The position numbers and the translations under genes were made by a program. 64,000 nt of DNA, taken from NCBI GenBank assembly GCA_965214485.1, contig CBDCBW010000014.1:48180-112179 (forward strand), in the 5' to 3' direction. Source of the DNA: JANQRZ01 sp965214485 (GTDB lineage: Bacteria > Bacteroidota > Rhodothermia > Rhodothermales > JANQRZ01). The notes below the pieces were generated by a model that saw only the letters and a program-made list of their open reading frames with translations, did not search any database and was not told the DNA's origin. Positions 45,078 to 52,517 of this stretch are shown here, one piece after another (position 1 is the stretch's first letter; each line of letters opens with the position of its first letter).

Positions 45078-45788
45078 TCAGGCTGCGACGCCCTGCCGCA
45101 CGTGCTCGATGAGCGAGCGGAAGACGAGCGCCCCGTCGGCGGAGCCGAGCAGGCCCTCGACGCAGCGCTCCGGGTGGGGCATCATCCCGAGCACGTTGCC
45201 CGCCTCGCTGACGATGCCGGCGATGTTCCGCGCCGAGCCGTTGGGGTTGGCCGCGTCCGTGACCTCGCCCTCGGCGGTGGCGTAGCGGAAGACGACCTGC
45301 CCGCCCGCTTCGAGCCGGTCGAGCGTCTCGGCGTCGGCGTGGTAGTTGCCCTCGCCGTGGGCGACGGGGACCAGGAGCGTCTGCCCCTCCTCGGTGGCGT
45401 TCGTGAACGGCGTGGCGGCGGTCTCGACGCGGAGGTGGACGTCCCTGCAGCCGAACCGGAGCCCCGCGTTGCGCATCAGCGCCCCCGGCAGCAGCCCGGC
45501 CTCGCACAAGACCTGGAACCCGTTGCAGACGCCGAGCACGAGGCCGCCGTCGTGCGCGAAGCGGACCACGTCTTTCATCACGGGGGAGAACCGGGCGATG
45601 GCCCCCGAGCGGAGGTAGTCGCCGTAGGAGAACCCGCCGGGGACGATCACCACGTCGGCCTCGCCGACGGTCTCTTCTTTGTGCCAGACGAAGCGGGCCT
45701 CCTGCCCCATGACCTGCTCGGCGGCGTGGTAGGCGTCGTGGTCGCAGTTGGAGCCGGGGAAGACGAGGACGGCGAAGCGGACGGGCAT
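45078..45788 (-). CDS. purQ: Phosphoribosylformylglycinamidine synthase subunit I
   Basis: A 236-residue class I glutamine amidotransferase that feeds ammonia to PurL in purine synthesis. The start region FAVLVFPGSNCDHDAY and VPGGFSYGDYLR are PurQ signatures; the nucleophile elbow GLVLGVCNGFQVLCEAGLL holds the catalytic Cys, and GMMPHPERCVE supplies the His/Glu of the triad. Stand-alone PurQ of this length pairs with a short PurL and PurS elsewhere. It diverges from the DUF58/Bat operon. Confidence 0.95.
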   Translation of the reverse strand: MPVRFAVLVFPGSNCDHDAYHAAEQVMGQEARFVWHKEETVGEADVVIVPGGFSYGDYLRSGAIARFSPVMKDVVRFAHDGGLVLGVCNGFQVLCEAGLLPGALMRNAGLRFGCRDVHLRVETAATPFTNATEEGQTLLVPVAHGEGNYHADAETLDRLEAGGQVVFRYATAEGEVTDAANPNGSARNIAGIVSEAGNVLGMMPHPERCVEGLLGSADGALVFRSLIEHVRQGVAA

Positions 45789-45835
45789 GGCTGCGGAGAG
45801 AAGCGAGGGGGAAAGCGTAGAAGGGGGGAGAGCGT

Positions 45836-45843
45836 AGAAGATA
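45836..45843 (-). promoter_or_regulatory. Promoter -7-like box TATCTTCT for purQ
   Basis: TATCTTCT on the minus strand lies 47 nt before the ATG at 45788, in the divergent spacer shared with the DUF58 operon. Confidence 0.45.
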
Positions 45844-45911
45844 GCAGCTATCGGAACCGTTCATTCTCCGCGTGCTATCCTCCACCCTCTATTCTCCATC
45901 CTCCAGCCCTC

Positions 45912-46787
45912 GTGATCCCCCGCGAGCTGTTCTCCCGCATCCGCCACCTCGAGATCCGCACGAAGGGCCTCGTCAACAACGTCTTCGGCGGCGAGTACCA
46001 CTCGGCGTTCAAGGGGCGCGGGATCGAGTTCTCCGAGGTCCGGCCCTACCAGGTCGGCGACGACGTGCGGACGATCGACTGGAACGTCTCGGCGCGCACG
46101 GGGGAGACGTTCGTGAAGCTCTACGAGGAGGAGCGCGAGCAGACCCTCGTGCTGGCCGTCGACGTCTCGGGCAGCGAGCGCTTCGGGACGGGGGGCGTCG
46201 AGAAGCGCGAGATGGCGGCGGAGCTCGGCGCGGTGCTCGCCTTCAGCGCGGTGCGCAACAACGACAAGGTGGGGCTCCTCCTGTTCTCGGACCGCGTCGA
46301 GCGGTTCGTCCCGCCGCGCAAGGGCCGCCGCCACGTCCTGCGCATCGTCCGCGACGTGTTCGCCCACGAGCCGCAGTCCAGCGGCACCCGGATCACCGCC
46401 GCGCTCGACCACCTGCTCCGCGTCCTCCGCCGCCGCGCCATCGTGGTGCTCATCAGCGACTTCTTCGACCGGGGCTACGAGCGCAAGCTGCAGGCGCTCT
46501 CCGCGCGGCACGACGTCGTCGCCGTCCACCTCCGCGACCCGCGCGAGGTCGAGCTCCCGAGCGTCGGGCTGCTGACGCTGCGCGACGCCGAGACGGGGCA
46601 GGCCGTGCTCGTGGACACCGGCAGCCGCGCCGCGCGCGAGGCGTTCGCCCGGCAGGCCGAAGCCCGGCAGGCCGAGATCGGGGCGGCGCTGCGGAGCGCC
46701 CGCGTGGACACCGTCCGGGTGCAGACCGATGAGGACTACGTCGAGCCGCTCGTCGGGTTTTTCCGGCGGCGCAACCGGGCCGCGTGA
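45912..46787 (+). CDS. DUF58 (vWA-fold) protein of the MoxR/Bat system
   Basis: A 291-residue protein, GTG start at 45912. Family motifs: FSRIRHLEIRTKGLVNNVFGGEYHS, FKGRGIEFSEVRPYQVGDDVR, IDWNVSART, EEREQTLVLAVDVSGSERFG (MIDAS-like DxSxS) and VLISDFFDRGYE. DUF58 proteins work with MoxR AAA ATPases and Bat proteins in envelope-stress or oxygen tolerance. No moxR gene is present upstream; it must lie elsewhere or be missing. The stop overlaps the next start by 1 nt. Confidence 0.88.
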   Translation: MIPRELFSRIRHLEIRTKGLVNNVFGGEYHSAFKGRGIEFSEVRPYQVGDDVRTIDWNVSARTGETFVKLYEEEREQTLVLAVDVSGSERFGTGGVEKREMAAELGAVLAFSAVRNNDKVGLLLFSDRVERFVPPRKGRRHVLRIVRDVFAHEPQSSGTRITAALDHLLRVLRRRAIVVLISDFFDRGYERKLQALSARHDVVAVHLRDPREVELPSVGLLTLRDAETGQAVLVDTGSRAAREAFARQAEARQAEIGAALRSARVDTVRVQTDEDYVEPLVGFFRRRNRAA

Positions 46788-47827
46788 TGGGTCGAGCACG
46801 ACGGCTCCTCGGTCGCGTAGGGGTGGGCTTCAACCCCGCCGCTACGGCGGTCGTGTGCGCTTCGCTGGCCCTAACGGCTCTGGTGAGCGCGCCGGCCTCG
46901 GGGCAGACGGTCCGCCTCCACGTCCTGGCCGACAGCGTGACGGTGGGCGAGCGCTTCGCCGTCGCGGTCGCGGTCGAGCACGGGCCGGGCCTCCAGGTCG
47001 TCTTCCCCGAGCCGCCCGCCGACGCGGTGAACGCCCCGCTCGGAGCAGGCGAGGCCGAGCTGCTCGGCGTGCGCCGCCTGCCCCCGGAGGCGCGCGGCGC
47101 GGCGCGCGTGGACAGCGCCGTGTTCGAGGCGGCGACGTTCGCGCTCGACTCGGCGCGCGTCGGGCCGGTGCCGGTCTTCGTCGTGCGGGGGGCCGACACG
47201 ACGGTCGTCCTTTCGCCCTCGGCGCGCGTCGGCGTCCGCTCGCTCGTGCCTGCCGACGCCGCCGAGCCGAAGGGGCTCGCGCCGCTCGCCGAGTTCCCGC
47301 GCGCGTGGGGGCCGTGGCTGATCGCCGCCCTGCTCGCGCTCGCGCTCGCCGCCGCCGCGTGGGGGTGGCTCCGGCAACGGCGCAGCCGCCCCGCGCCGGC
47401 CTCGACGCTGCCGCCGCACGAAGAGATCGCCGTCCGCCTCGGCGCGCTCGCTGCGGCGCTGCCCGAGGCACCGGAGTCCGCCAAGCCGTTCTACGTCGAG
47501 CTGTCGGACGCGCTGCGGACCTACCTCGCCCGCACGCTTGCCGTCCCGGCCCGAGAACAGACGACCCGCGAGCTCGCCGACACGCTCGCCGCCCGGCCCG
47601 GCGAGGTCCCGGACCCCGCCCACACGCGCCTCGTCTCCGTGCTCCGGCTCGCCGACCTCGTCAAGTTCGCCGAGGTGCAGCCGGACCCGGCGACGCACGA
47701 GACCGCGCTGGCCCGCGCGCGCGAAGCCGTCGCCGCCGTCGAGGAGGCCCTTCGCCCGGCGGACCGTGACGCAGACGACGGCGAAGGCGCAGACGACGGC
47801 GAAACGGAGCGCAGCCGCCTCGCTTAA
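46787..47827 (+). CDS. BatD-like/DUF4381-like membrane protein of the Bat operon
   Basis: A 346-residue protein, ATG at 46787 in a TGATG overlap. Signal-like N-terminus (VVCASLALTALVSAPASG), then an Ig-like periplasmic part (VRLHVLADSVTVGERFAVAVAVE) similar to BatD, one transmembrane helix (GPWLIAALLALALAAAAWGWL, about 184-204) and a cytoplasmic helical domain (AKPFYVELSDALRTYLARTLAV, TTRELADTLA) as in DUF4381 proteins. The same periplasmic-TM-helical plan recurs in BatD at 52514. Probably a complex partner of the vWA proteins. Confidence 0.75.
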   Translation: MGRARRLLGRVGVGFNPAATAVVCASLALTALVSAPASGQTVRLHVLADSVTVGERFAVAVAVEHGPGLQVVFPEPPADAVNAPLGAGEAELLGVRRLPPEARGAARVDSAVFEAATFALDSARVGPVPVFVVRGADTTVVLSPSARVGVRSLVPADAAEPKGLAPLAEFPRAWGPWLIAALLALALAAAAWGWLRQRRSRPAPASTLPPHEEIAVRLGALAAALPEAPESAKPFYVELSDALRTYLARTLAVPAREQTTRELADTLAARPGEVPDPAHTRLVSVLRLADLVKFAEVQPDPATHETALARAREAVAAVEEALRPADRDADDGEGADDGETERSRLA

Positions 47828-47832
47828 CTTGA
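47825..47832 (+). promoter_or_regulatory. Promoter -7-like box TAACTTGA for the sirtuin gene
   Basis: TAACTTGA ends 28 nt before the ATG at 47861 and overlaps the stop (TAA) of the preceding gene, so the sirtuin may have its own promoter inside the Bat operon. Confidence 0.35.
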
Positions 47833-47860
47833 TCAGTTTTCCTTGCCTCTCCCCCGCCCC

Positions 47861-48613
47861 ATGCCTCCCTTCAGCGACACCCTCGTCCAAAAGCTCGCCG
47901 AGGCCGAGCGCGTGGCCGTCCTCACCGGGGCCGGGATTTCCGCCGAGAGCGGCGTCCCGACCTTCCGCGACCCCGGCGGGCTGTGGCAGCAGTTCCGGCC
48001 CGAAGAGCTCGCCAACATCGACGCGTTCCTCCGCAACCCGGTCCTCGTCCAGGGCTGGTACGCCCACCGCCGCGCCGTCGTCGAGGACGTGGAGCCGAAC
48101 CCCGGCCACCACGCCCTGGCCGCGCTGGAGCGCTTGGTGCCGCACTTCCTCCTGGCCACGCAGAACGTGGACGACCTCCACCGCCGCGCCGGGAGCCTCA
48201 CCGTCGTCGAGCTCCACGGCAACCTGACGCGGAGCACCTGCGCCGACTGCGGCGAACCGGCGTCGCGGGATGACCTCGCGGCGATTGAGCACGGGGCCGA
48301 GGCGCGGTGCCGGGCGTGCGGCGGGCTGCTGCGCCCCGACGTGGTGTGGTTCGGCGAGATGCTGCCCGAGGGCGCGCTCGAGCGCGCCGCCGCCGCCGCC
48401 GCCGAGGCCGACGTGTTCCTCTCGGTCGGGACGAGCGCGGTGGTCTATCCCGCTGCCGGGTTGCCGCTCGTCGCGAAAGAGGCCGGGGCCTACGTCGCCG
48501 AGGTCAACGTCGAGCGGAGCGCGATCGCGGGCGAGATGAGCGAGGTCGTGCTCGGTCCGTCGGGCGAGGTGCTGCCGGCCCTCGTCGAGGCCGTTCGAGC
48601 GTTCATCGAGTGA
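47861..48613 (+). CDS. cobB: Sir2-family NAD-dependent protein deacylase (class III)
   Basis: A 250-residue sirtuin, ATG at 47861. NAD-binding TGAGISAESGVPTFRD, TQNVDDLH, catalytic His in ELHGNL, and two Cys pairs for zinc (CADC and CRAC). The Y-x-x-R motif in GWYAHRRA matches the class III (SIRT5/CobB) acyl pocket that favours succinyl and malonyl groups. It sits between the BatD-like gene and batA, 33 bp and 8 bp away, an unusual place for a sirtuin; co-expression with the aerotolerance system is inferred from position only. Confidence 0.92.
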   Translation: MPPFSDTLVQKLAEAERVAVLTGAGISAESGVPTFRDPGGLWQQFRPEELANIDAFLRNPVLVQGWYAHRRAVVEDVEPNPGHHALAALERLVPHFLLATQNVDDLHRRAGSLTVVELHGNLTRSTCADCGEPASRDDLAAIEHGAEARCRACGGLLRPDVVWFGEMLPEGALERAAAAAAEADVFLSVGTSAVVYPAAGLPLVAKEAGAYVAEVNVERSAIAGEMSEVVLGPSGEVLPALVEAVRAFIE

Positions 48614-48621
48614 TTCGCCCT

Positions 48622-49608
48622 ATGATCTTCGCGCACCCGCTGTTTCTCCTGCTGCTGCTCGCCGTGCCTGCGCTCGCGTGGCACGCGTGGCGGCGCGCGC
48701 GAAGCCGCCCGGCCAGCCTGTTCTTCTCCGACACCTCCGCCGCCGAAACCGTCGCGCCGACGCTGTGGGTGCGGCTGCGCGGCCTCCCGGTCGCCCTCCG
48801 GCTCGGGGCGCTCGCCCTCGGCATCCTCGCCCTCGCCCGCCCGCAGGAGCGCGACGTGGTCGTCGAGCGCACCGCCGAGGGGATCGACATCGTCCTGGTG
48901 CTCGACCTCTCGACCTCGATGAAGGCCGAGGACTTCCGGCCCAACCGCTTCGAGGCCGCGAAGGACGTGGCCGCGCGGTTCGTCGACGGGCGCGTCTCGG
49001 ACCGGATCGGGCTGATCGTGTTCGCGGCGCAGGCCTACACCCAGGCCCCGCTGACGCTGGACTACGACTTCCTCAAGGAGATGCTCCGCAGCGTCCAGAT
49101 GGGGCTGATCGAGGACGGCACCGCGATCGGCACCGCGCTCGCCACCGCCACGGCCCGGCTGCGCGACTCGGACGCCGAGAGCAAGGTCATCATCCTGCTC
49201 ACCGACGGCCAGAACAACCGGGGCGAGGTAGACCCCGCGACGGCCGCCGACGTGGCCGAGGCCATCGGGGTCAAGGTCTACGCCATCGGCGTCGGCTCCG
49301 AGGGGCGCGACGCCTTCGGGCGGCGCATCCCGGACCGGATGCGGCAGCTCCTCCCGCAGTCGGCGCAGATCGACGAGGAGATGCTCACGACCGTCGCCGA
49401 GAAGACCGGCGGGCGCTACTTCCGCGCGACCGACCGCGAGGCCCTCGCCGCGATCTACGACGAAATCTCGGCCCTCGAAACGACCGAAGTGCAGGAGACG
49501 AGCTACCTCGACGTCGACGAGCGCTACGCCCTCTTCCTCTGGCCTGCCTTCGCCCTGCTGCTCCTCAACGTCCTGCTCTCGACCACCCGCCTGCGGAGAG
49601 TGCCTTGA
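48622..49608 (+). CDS. batA: Aerotolerance vWA protein BatA
   Basis: A 328-residue membrane protein: two N-terminal helices (HPLFLLLLLAVPALAW and LRLGALALGILALA), a vWA domain with MIDAS motif VLDLSTSM (D-x-S-x-S) and LTDGQN, and a C-terminal helix (ALFLWPAFALLLLNVLL). ATG at 48622; an in-frame GTG at 48610 overlapping the sirtuin stop is an alternative. BatA and BatB bind each other and the TPR protein BatC. The final bases begin a 21-bp sequence shared with 14385-14405. Confidence 0.93.
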   Translation: MIFAHPLFLLLLLAVPALAWHAWRRARSRPASLFFSDTSAAETVAPTLWVRLRGLPVALRLGALALGILALARPQERDVVVERTAEGIDIVLVLDLSTSMKAEDFRPNRFEAAKDVAARFVDGRVSDRIGLIVFAAQAYTQAPLTLDYDFLKEMLRSVQMGLIEDGTAIGTALATATARLRDSDAESKVIILLTDGQNNRGEVDPATAADVAEAIGVKVYAIGVGSEGRDAFGRRIPDRMRQLLPQSAQIDEEMLTTVAEKTGGRYFRATDREALAAIYDEISALETTEVQETSYLDVDERYALFLWPAFALLLLNVLLSTTRLRRVP

Positions 49609-49702
49609 GAGACTGACTACGAATGCAGTGACTACGAATGCAATGCAGGGCTGCTCCAGCCGCCGCCTCCGGCGTGGCGCTCCATCGCCGATGCTTGGCA
49701 TC

Positions 49703-49767
49703 GGTGCCGATGCGTGGTGCCGATGCGTGGTGCCGATGCGTGGTGCCGATGCGTGGTGCCGATGCGT
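49703..49767. repeat. 13-nt tandem repeat, five exact copies
   Basis: The unit GGTGCCGATGCGT is repeated five times without change. It is flanked by inverted GCCGATGC/GGCATCGGC sequences (49687-49709 and 49766-49776), so any copy can pair with the flanks. It lies in the 444-bp spacer 49609-50052, which has no gene. Confidence 0.93.
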
Positions 49768-49942
49768 GGCATCGGCTGCGTCGCGCGCCTTGTCTGCGCC
49801 GTCCGGCACTCGCCTTCTTCCTCCATTCATGGTCAGGCTCTGAGTGGGTGGGGGCGGACAGCGAGCGCCAGGCGTGGTGCCGGTTCCGGCCAGGGCGGCC
49901 ACGCGGGGCCGCCCCTACAGGCGCGGCGTGCAACGGCCTCGG

Positions 49943-49950
49943 TACTTTGA
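49943..49950 (+). promoter_or_regulatory. Promoter -7-like box TACTTTGA before the octamer array
   Basis: TACTTTGA lies 13 nt before the octamer array and 102 nt before the batB ATG. The following ACCGGTTTTAATTG is AT-rich for this genome. If this is the batB promoter, almost the whole leader is the octamer array. Confidence 0.4.
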
Positions 49951-49963
49951 CCGGTTTTAATTG

Positions 49964-50051
49964 ACTCCCGCACTCCCGCACTCCCGCACTCCCGCACTCC
50001 CGCACTCCCGCACTCCCGCACTCCCGCACTCCCGCACTCCCGCACTCCCGC
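49964..50051 (+). repeat. Octanucleotide array (ACTCCCGC)x11 directly before the batB start codon
   Basis: Eleven exact, uninterrupted copies of ACTCCCGC fill 49964-50051; the start codon begins at 50053 after a single A. Arrays of this purity and copy number are typical of slipping, phase-variable loci. As it is upstream of the start codon, changes in copy number would alter leader length rather than frame. Confidence 0.95.
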
Positions 50052-50052
50052 A

Positions 50053-51129
50053 ATGACCTGGTCTCACCCCACCTGGCTGCTCGCCCTGCTCGCCGTGCCC
50101 GTCGCCACCGCGCTGTTTGCGTGGGCGGCGGCGCGGCGGCGCGAGGCGCTCCGCCGGCTCGCCGGTCGGGACGCGGATGCGGGCGCGGTGGCTCGGCGGT
50201 GGCAGGCGGCCCTCGTCGTGGCCGCCGTGCTCGGGATCGCCACCGCGCTCGGGGGGCCGCGCTACGGGACGCAGCTCCGCGAGGTCCGGCAGGAGGGCCT
50301 CGACGTGATCATCGCGCTCGACGTCTCGGAGTCGATGCGGGCCGAGGACGTGGCCCCGAGCCGGCTCGAGAAGGCGAAGTACGAGATCGACGCGCTGCTC
50401 AACGAGCTCGCCGGGAGCCGCGTCGGGCTCGTCGTCTTCGCGGGCGAGGCGTTTTTGCAGTGCCCGCTGACGAGCGACTTCGGGGCCGTCCGCCTGTTCC
50501 TCGACGCCGCCGAGCCGTCCCTCGTCCCGACGCAGGGCACCGACTTCGGGCAGGCGCTCCGCGTCGCCGCGCAGGCATTCGACGTGGCCGACGGTGACCC
50601 GAAGGGGGGCGGCCCGAGGGGGGGCGGCCCGAGGGGGGGCGAGGCCCGCGCGCGCGCGCTCCTCGTGGTCTCCGACGGCGAGCACCACGAGGGCGGCTTC
50701 CGCCCCGTCCTCGCCGCCCTCGAAGAGGAGGGTGTGGCCGTCTTCGCCGCGGGCGTCGGGAGCGCCGAGGGGGCACCGGTCCCGGTCGTCCGCCAGAACC
50801 GGCGCGTCGGCGTCAAGACCGACCGCACCGGCCAGCCCGTCCAGAGCCGGCTCGACGAGGCGACGCTCCGCGACCTCGTGGCGGGCGGGGCCTACTACCG
50901 GATCGACCGGACCGCGAGCGACCTGTCGGACGTACCCTTCGACCTGGCGCGTCTAGACCGGGGGCCGGTCGCCAGCGAGGTGTTCGAGACGTTCGCCGAG
51001 CAGTACCAGTGGCCGCTCGCCTTCGCGCTGCTGCTGCTGCTCGCCGAGCACTTCGTCGGGGGGTGGAGCACGGAGAGCAGAGGACGGAGGGCGGAAGGCG
51101 GCGGGCAGAGGGCGAGCGGCAGCGCGTAA
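50053..51129 (+). CDS. batB: Aerotolerance vWA protein BatB
   Basis: A 358-residue paralogue of BatA: N-terminal helices (WLLALLAVPVATALFAW, AALVVAAVLGIATALG), vWA domain with MIDAS IIALDVSESMRAED and VVSDGEHHEGGF, C-terminal helix (WPLAFALLLLLAEHF). Inside the vWA domain GGGPRGGGPRGGE is coded by a 15-nt unit containing runs of six to seven G (50604-50639), a slippage-prone tract in the reading frame. Its 5' leader is the octamer array. The tail after the last helix is low-complexity. Confidence 0.92.
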   Translation: MTWSHPTWLLALLAVPVATALFAWAAARRREALRRLAGRDADAGAVARRWQAALVVAAVLGIATALGGPRYGTQLREVRQEGLDVIIALDVSESMRAEDVAPSRLEKAKYEIDALLNELAGSRVGLVVFAGEAFLQCPLTSDFGAVRLFLDAAEPSLVPTQGTDFGQALRVAAQAFDVADGDPKGGGPRGGGPRGGEARARALLVVSDGEHHEGGFRPVLAALEEEGVAVFAAGVGSAEGAPVPVVRQNRRVGVKTDRTGQPVQSRLDEATLRDLVAGGAYYRIDRTASDLSDVPFDLARLDRGPVASEVFETFAEQYQWPLAFALLLLLAEHFVGGWSTESRGRRAEGGGQRASGSA

Positions 51130-51138
51130 GGGTCTCGG

Positions 51139-51146
51139 TATCTTCG
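51139..51146 (+). promoter_or_regulatory. Promoter -7-like box TATCTTCG before the batC-like genes
   Basis: TATCTTCG ends 34 nt before the ATG at 51181. A near-duplication CTTTATCCCAGGTTTTATCCCA follows. An internal promoter for the TPR genes is possible. Confidence 0.4.
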
Positions 51147-51180
51147 TCGGCTTTATCCCAGGTTTTATCCCACTCCTCCC

Positions 51181-51831
51181 ATGCCCCGCGCGCTCCTCGC
51201 CCTCCTCCTCTTCGCCGTGCCCGCCGGGGCGCGGGAGGGCCACCGCGGGAACGCGCTCTACGCGATGACCGAGTTCGGGCCGGCCGGCGCGACCTACCGC
51301 GAGGGCATCGACTGGAACGTCGAGGCCGACGGCGACGGGGCGGTCCGCGCCGCGCTCTTCAACAACCTCGGCTGCGCGCTCTACGAGCAGGAGGAGCTCG
51401 ACCGGGCGCAGGCGGCGTTCGAGACGGCGCTCGGCCTCGCGCTCAGCGCCGAGGGCCGGGCGCGGGCGGCGTACAACGCGGGCACCGCCGCCGCCCGGCA
51501 GCAAAACTTCGAGGCCGCGCTCGGGTTCTACCGCCGGGCCCTGCTCGCCGAGCCGGGGCACGCCGACGCGAAGTTCAACTACGAGTACCTCAAGCGCCAG
51601 CTTCAGGACCCTCCGCCCTCCGAGTCCGAGTCCGACACCGTGCAGCCCTCCCCCTTCGCGCAGCAGCTCAAGGCCGAGGCCGACTCGCTCGTCGCCGCGC
51701 AGCAGTACCGGGACGCGCTCGAAACCATGCAGCGCGGCCTGAGCGCCGACTCGACCGTGCAGGCCTACGGTGCGTTCCTCGGTCGCCTCGGTGCCGTCGT
51801 CGAGATCGAGGAGGGTTCGGACCAGCGATGA
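51181..51831 (+). CDS. TPR protein, BatC-like (first of two)
   Basis: A 216-residue exported TPR protein (signal LLALLLFAVPAGA). TPR units are seen at AALFNNLGCALYEQEELDRAQAAFETAL and AAYNAGTAAARQQNFEAALGFYRRALLAEPGHADAKFNYEYL. Such proteins scaffold BatA/BatB in the periplasm. It ends in an ATGA overlap with the next gene, so both are translated together. Confidence 0.8.
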   Translation: MPRALLALLLFAVPAGAREGHRGNALYAMTEFGPAGATYREGIDWNVEADGDGAVRAALFNNLGCALYEQEELDRAQAAFETALGLALSAEGRARAAYNAGTAAARQQNFEAALGFYRRALLAEPGHADAKFNYEYLKRQLQDPPPSESESDTVQPSPFAQQLKAEADSLVAAQQYRDALETMQRGLSADSTVQAYGAFLGRLGAVVEIEEGSDQR

Positions 51832-52517
51832 CTTTCCGCAGCCCGTCTCCCTTCCCTCCGACAGGGGCGACCCTCGCGGGCGCCCTGCCACGCGCAGGGC
51901 CACGCCCCGGCCCGGTGGTCGTCTGCGTGCTCGCTCTCCTGGGCTTGGCGGCTCCCGCCGCGGCGCAGTCGGTGGCGGACTATTACCACGCCGCCGCGCA
52001 GCTCTACATCGGCGAGCAGAACCAGCGGGCCGAGGCCGCCGCCGAGGCCGGGCTCGCCCTCGACCCGGACGACGCCAAGCTCCGGGCCCTCCTGGAGAAG
52101 ATCCGCGAGCAGGAGGAGGGGCAGGGAGGCGGCGGGCAGCAGGCCGAGGATGCCGACGACCGGCAGCCCGGCGAGGGCGACGAGCAGCAGGACGGAGGCG
52201 AAGACGGCGAGGAGCCACAGCCCGACGCCGAGTCCCCGGGCGAGCAAGGGGGCGAGCCGCAGCCCGGCGAGCCGCAGCCCCGGGACCAGCCTGCGCCCGA
52301 CGAGCGCGAGGCCGACGCCGGAGCCGAAGGCGACGAGCAGCCGGACGCACAGCCGGGCGACGGCGGCACCGCGACCCCGTTCGAGGTGCCGCCCGGCGAG
52401 ATGAGCCGCGCCGAGGCCGAGCGCATCCTCCGCGCCATCCAGACCGACGAGCTGGAGCTGCTCCGCGACGTGCAGCGCCGCCGCGCCCGCCCCCGCTACG
52501 TCGAAAAAGACTGGTGA
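51828..52517 (+). CDS. BatC-like protein with Glu/Gln/Gly/Pro-rich tail
   Basis: A 229-residue exported protein: signal segment (VVVCVLALLGLAAPAAAQ, about 30-47), one TPR-like unit (YYHAAAQLYIGEQNQRAEAAAEAGLALDPDD), a long acidic low-complexity region (about 90-190, rich in E, Q, D, G, P), and a C-terminal helix EMSRAEAERILRAIQTDELELLRDVQRRRARP-type (shown here in parts: ILRAIQTDELELL, RPRYVEKDW). The closing YVEKDW is typical of BatC/TPR proteins in Bacteroidota Bat operons. It overlaps the next gene by 4 bp (GTGA). Confidence 0.8.
   Translation: MTFRSPSPFPPTGATLAGALPRAGPRPGPVVVCVLALLGLAAPAAAQSVADYYHAAAQLYIGEQNQRAEAAAEAGLALDPDDAKLRALLEKIREQEEGQGGGGQQAEDADDRQPGEGDEQQDGGEDGEEPQPDAESPGEQGGEPQPGEPQPRDQPAPDEREADAGAEGDEQPDAQPGDGGTATPFEVPPGEMSRAEAERILRAIQTDELELLRDVQRRRARPRYVEKDW

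Noticed and set aside
49964..50051. CRISPR array
   Set aside because: The 8-nt units are directly adjacent with no spacers and no cas gene is near.
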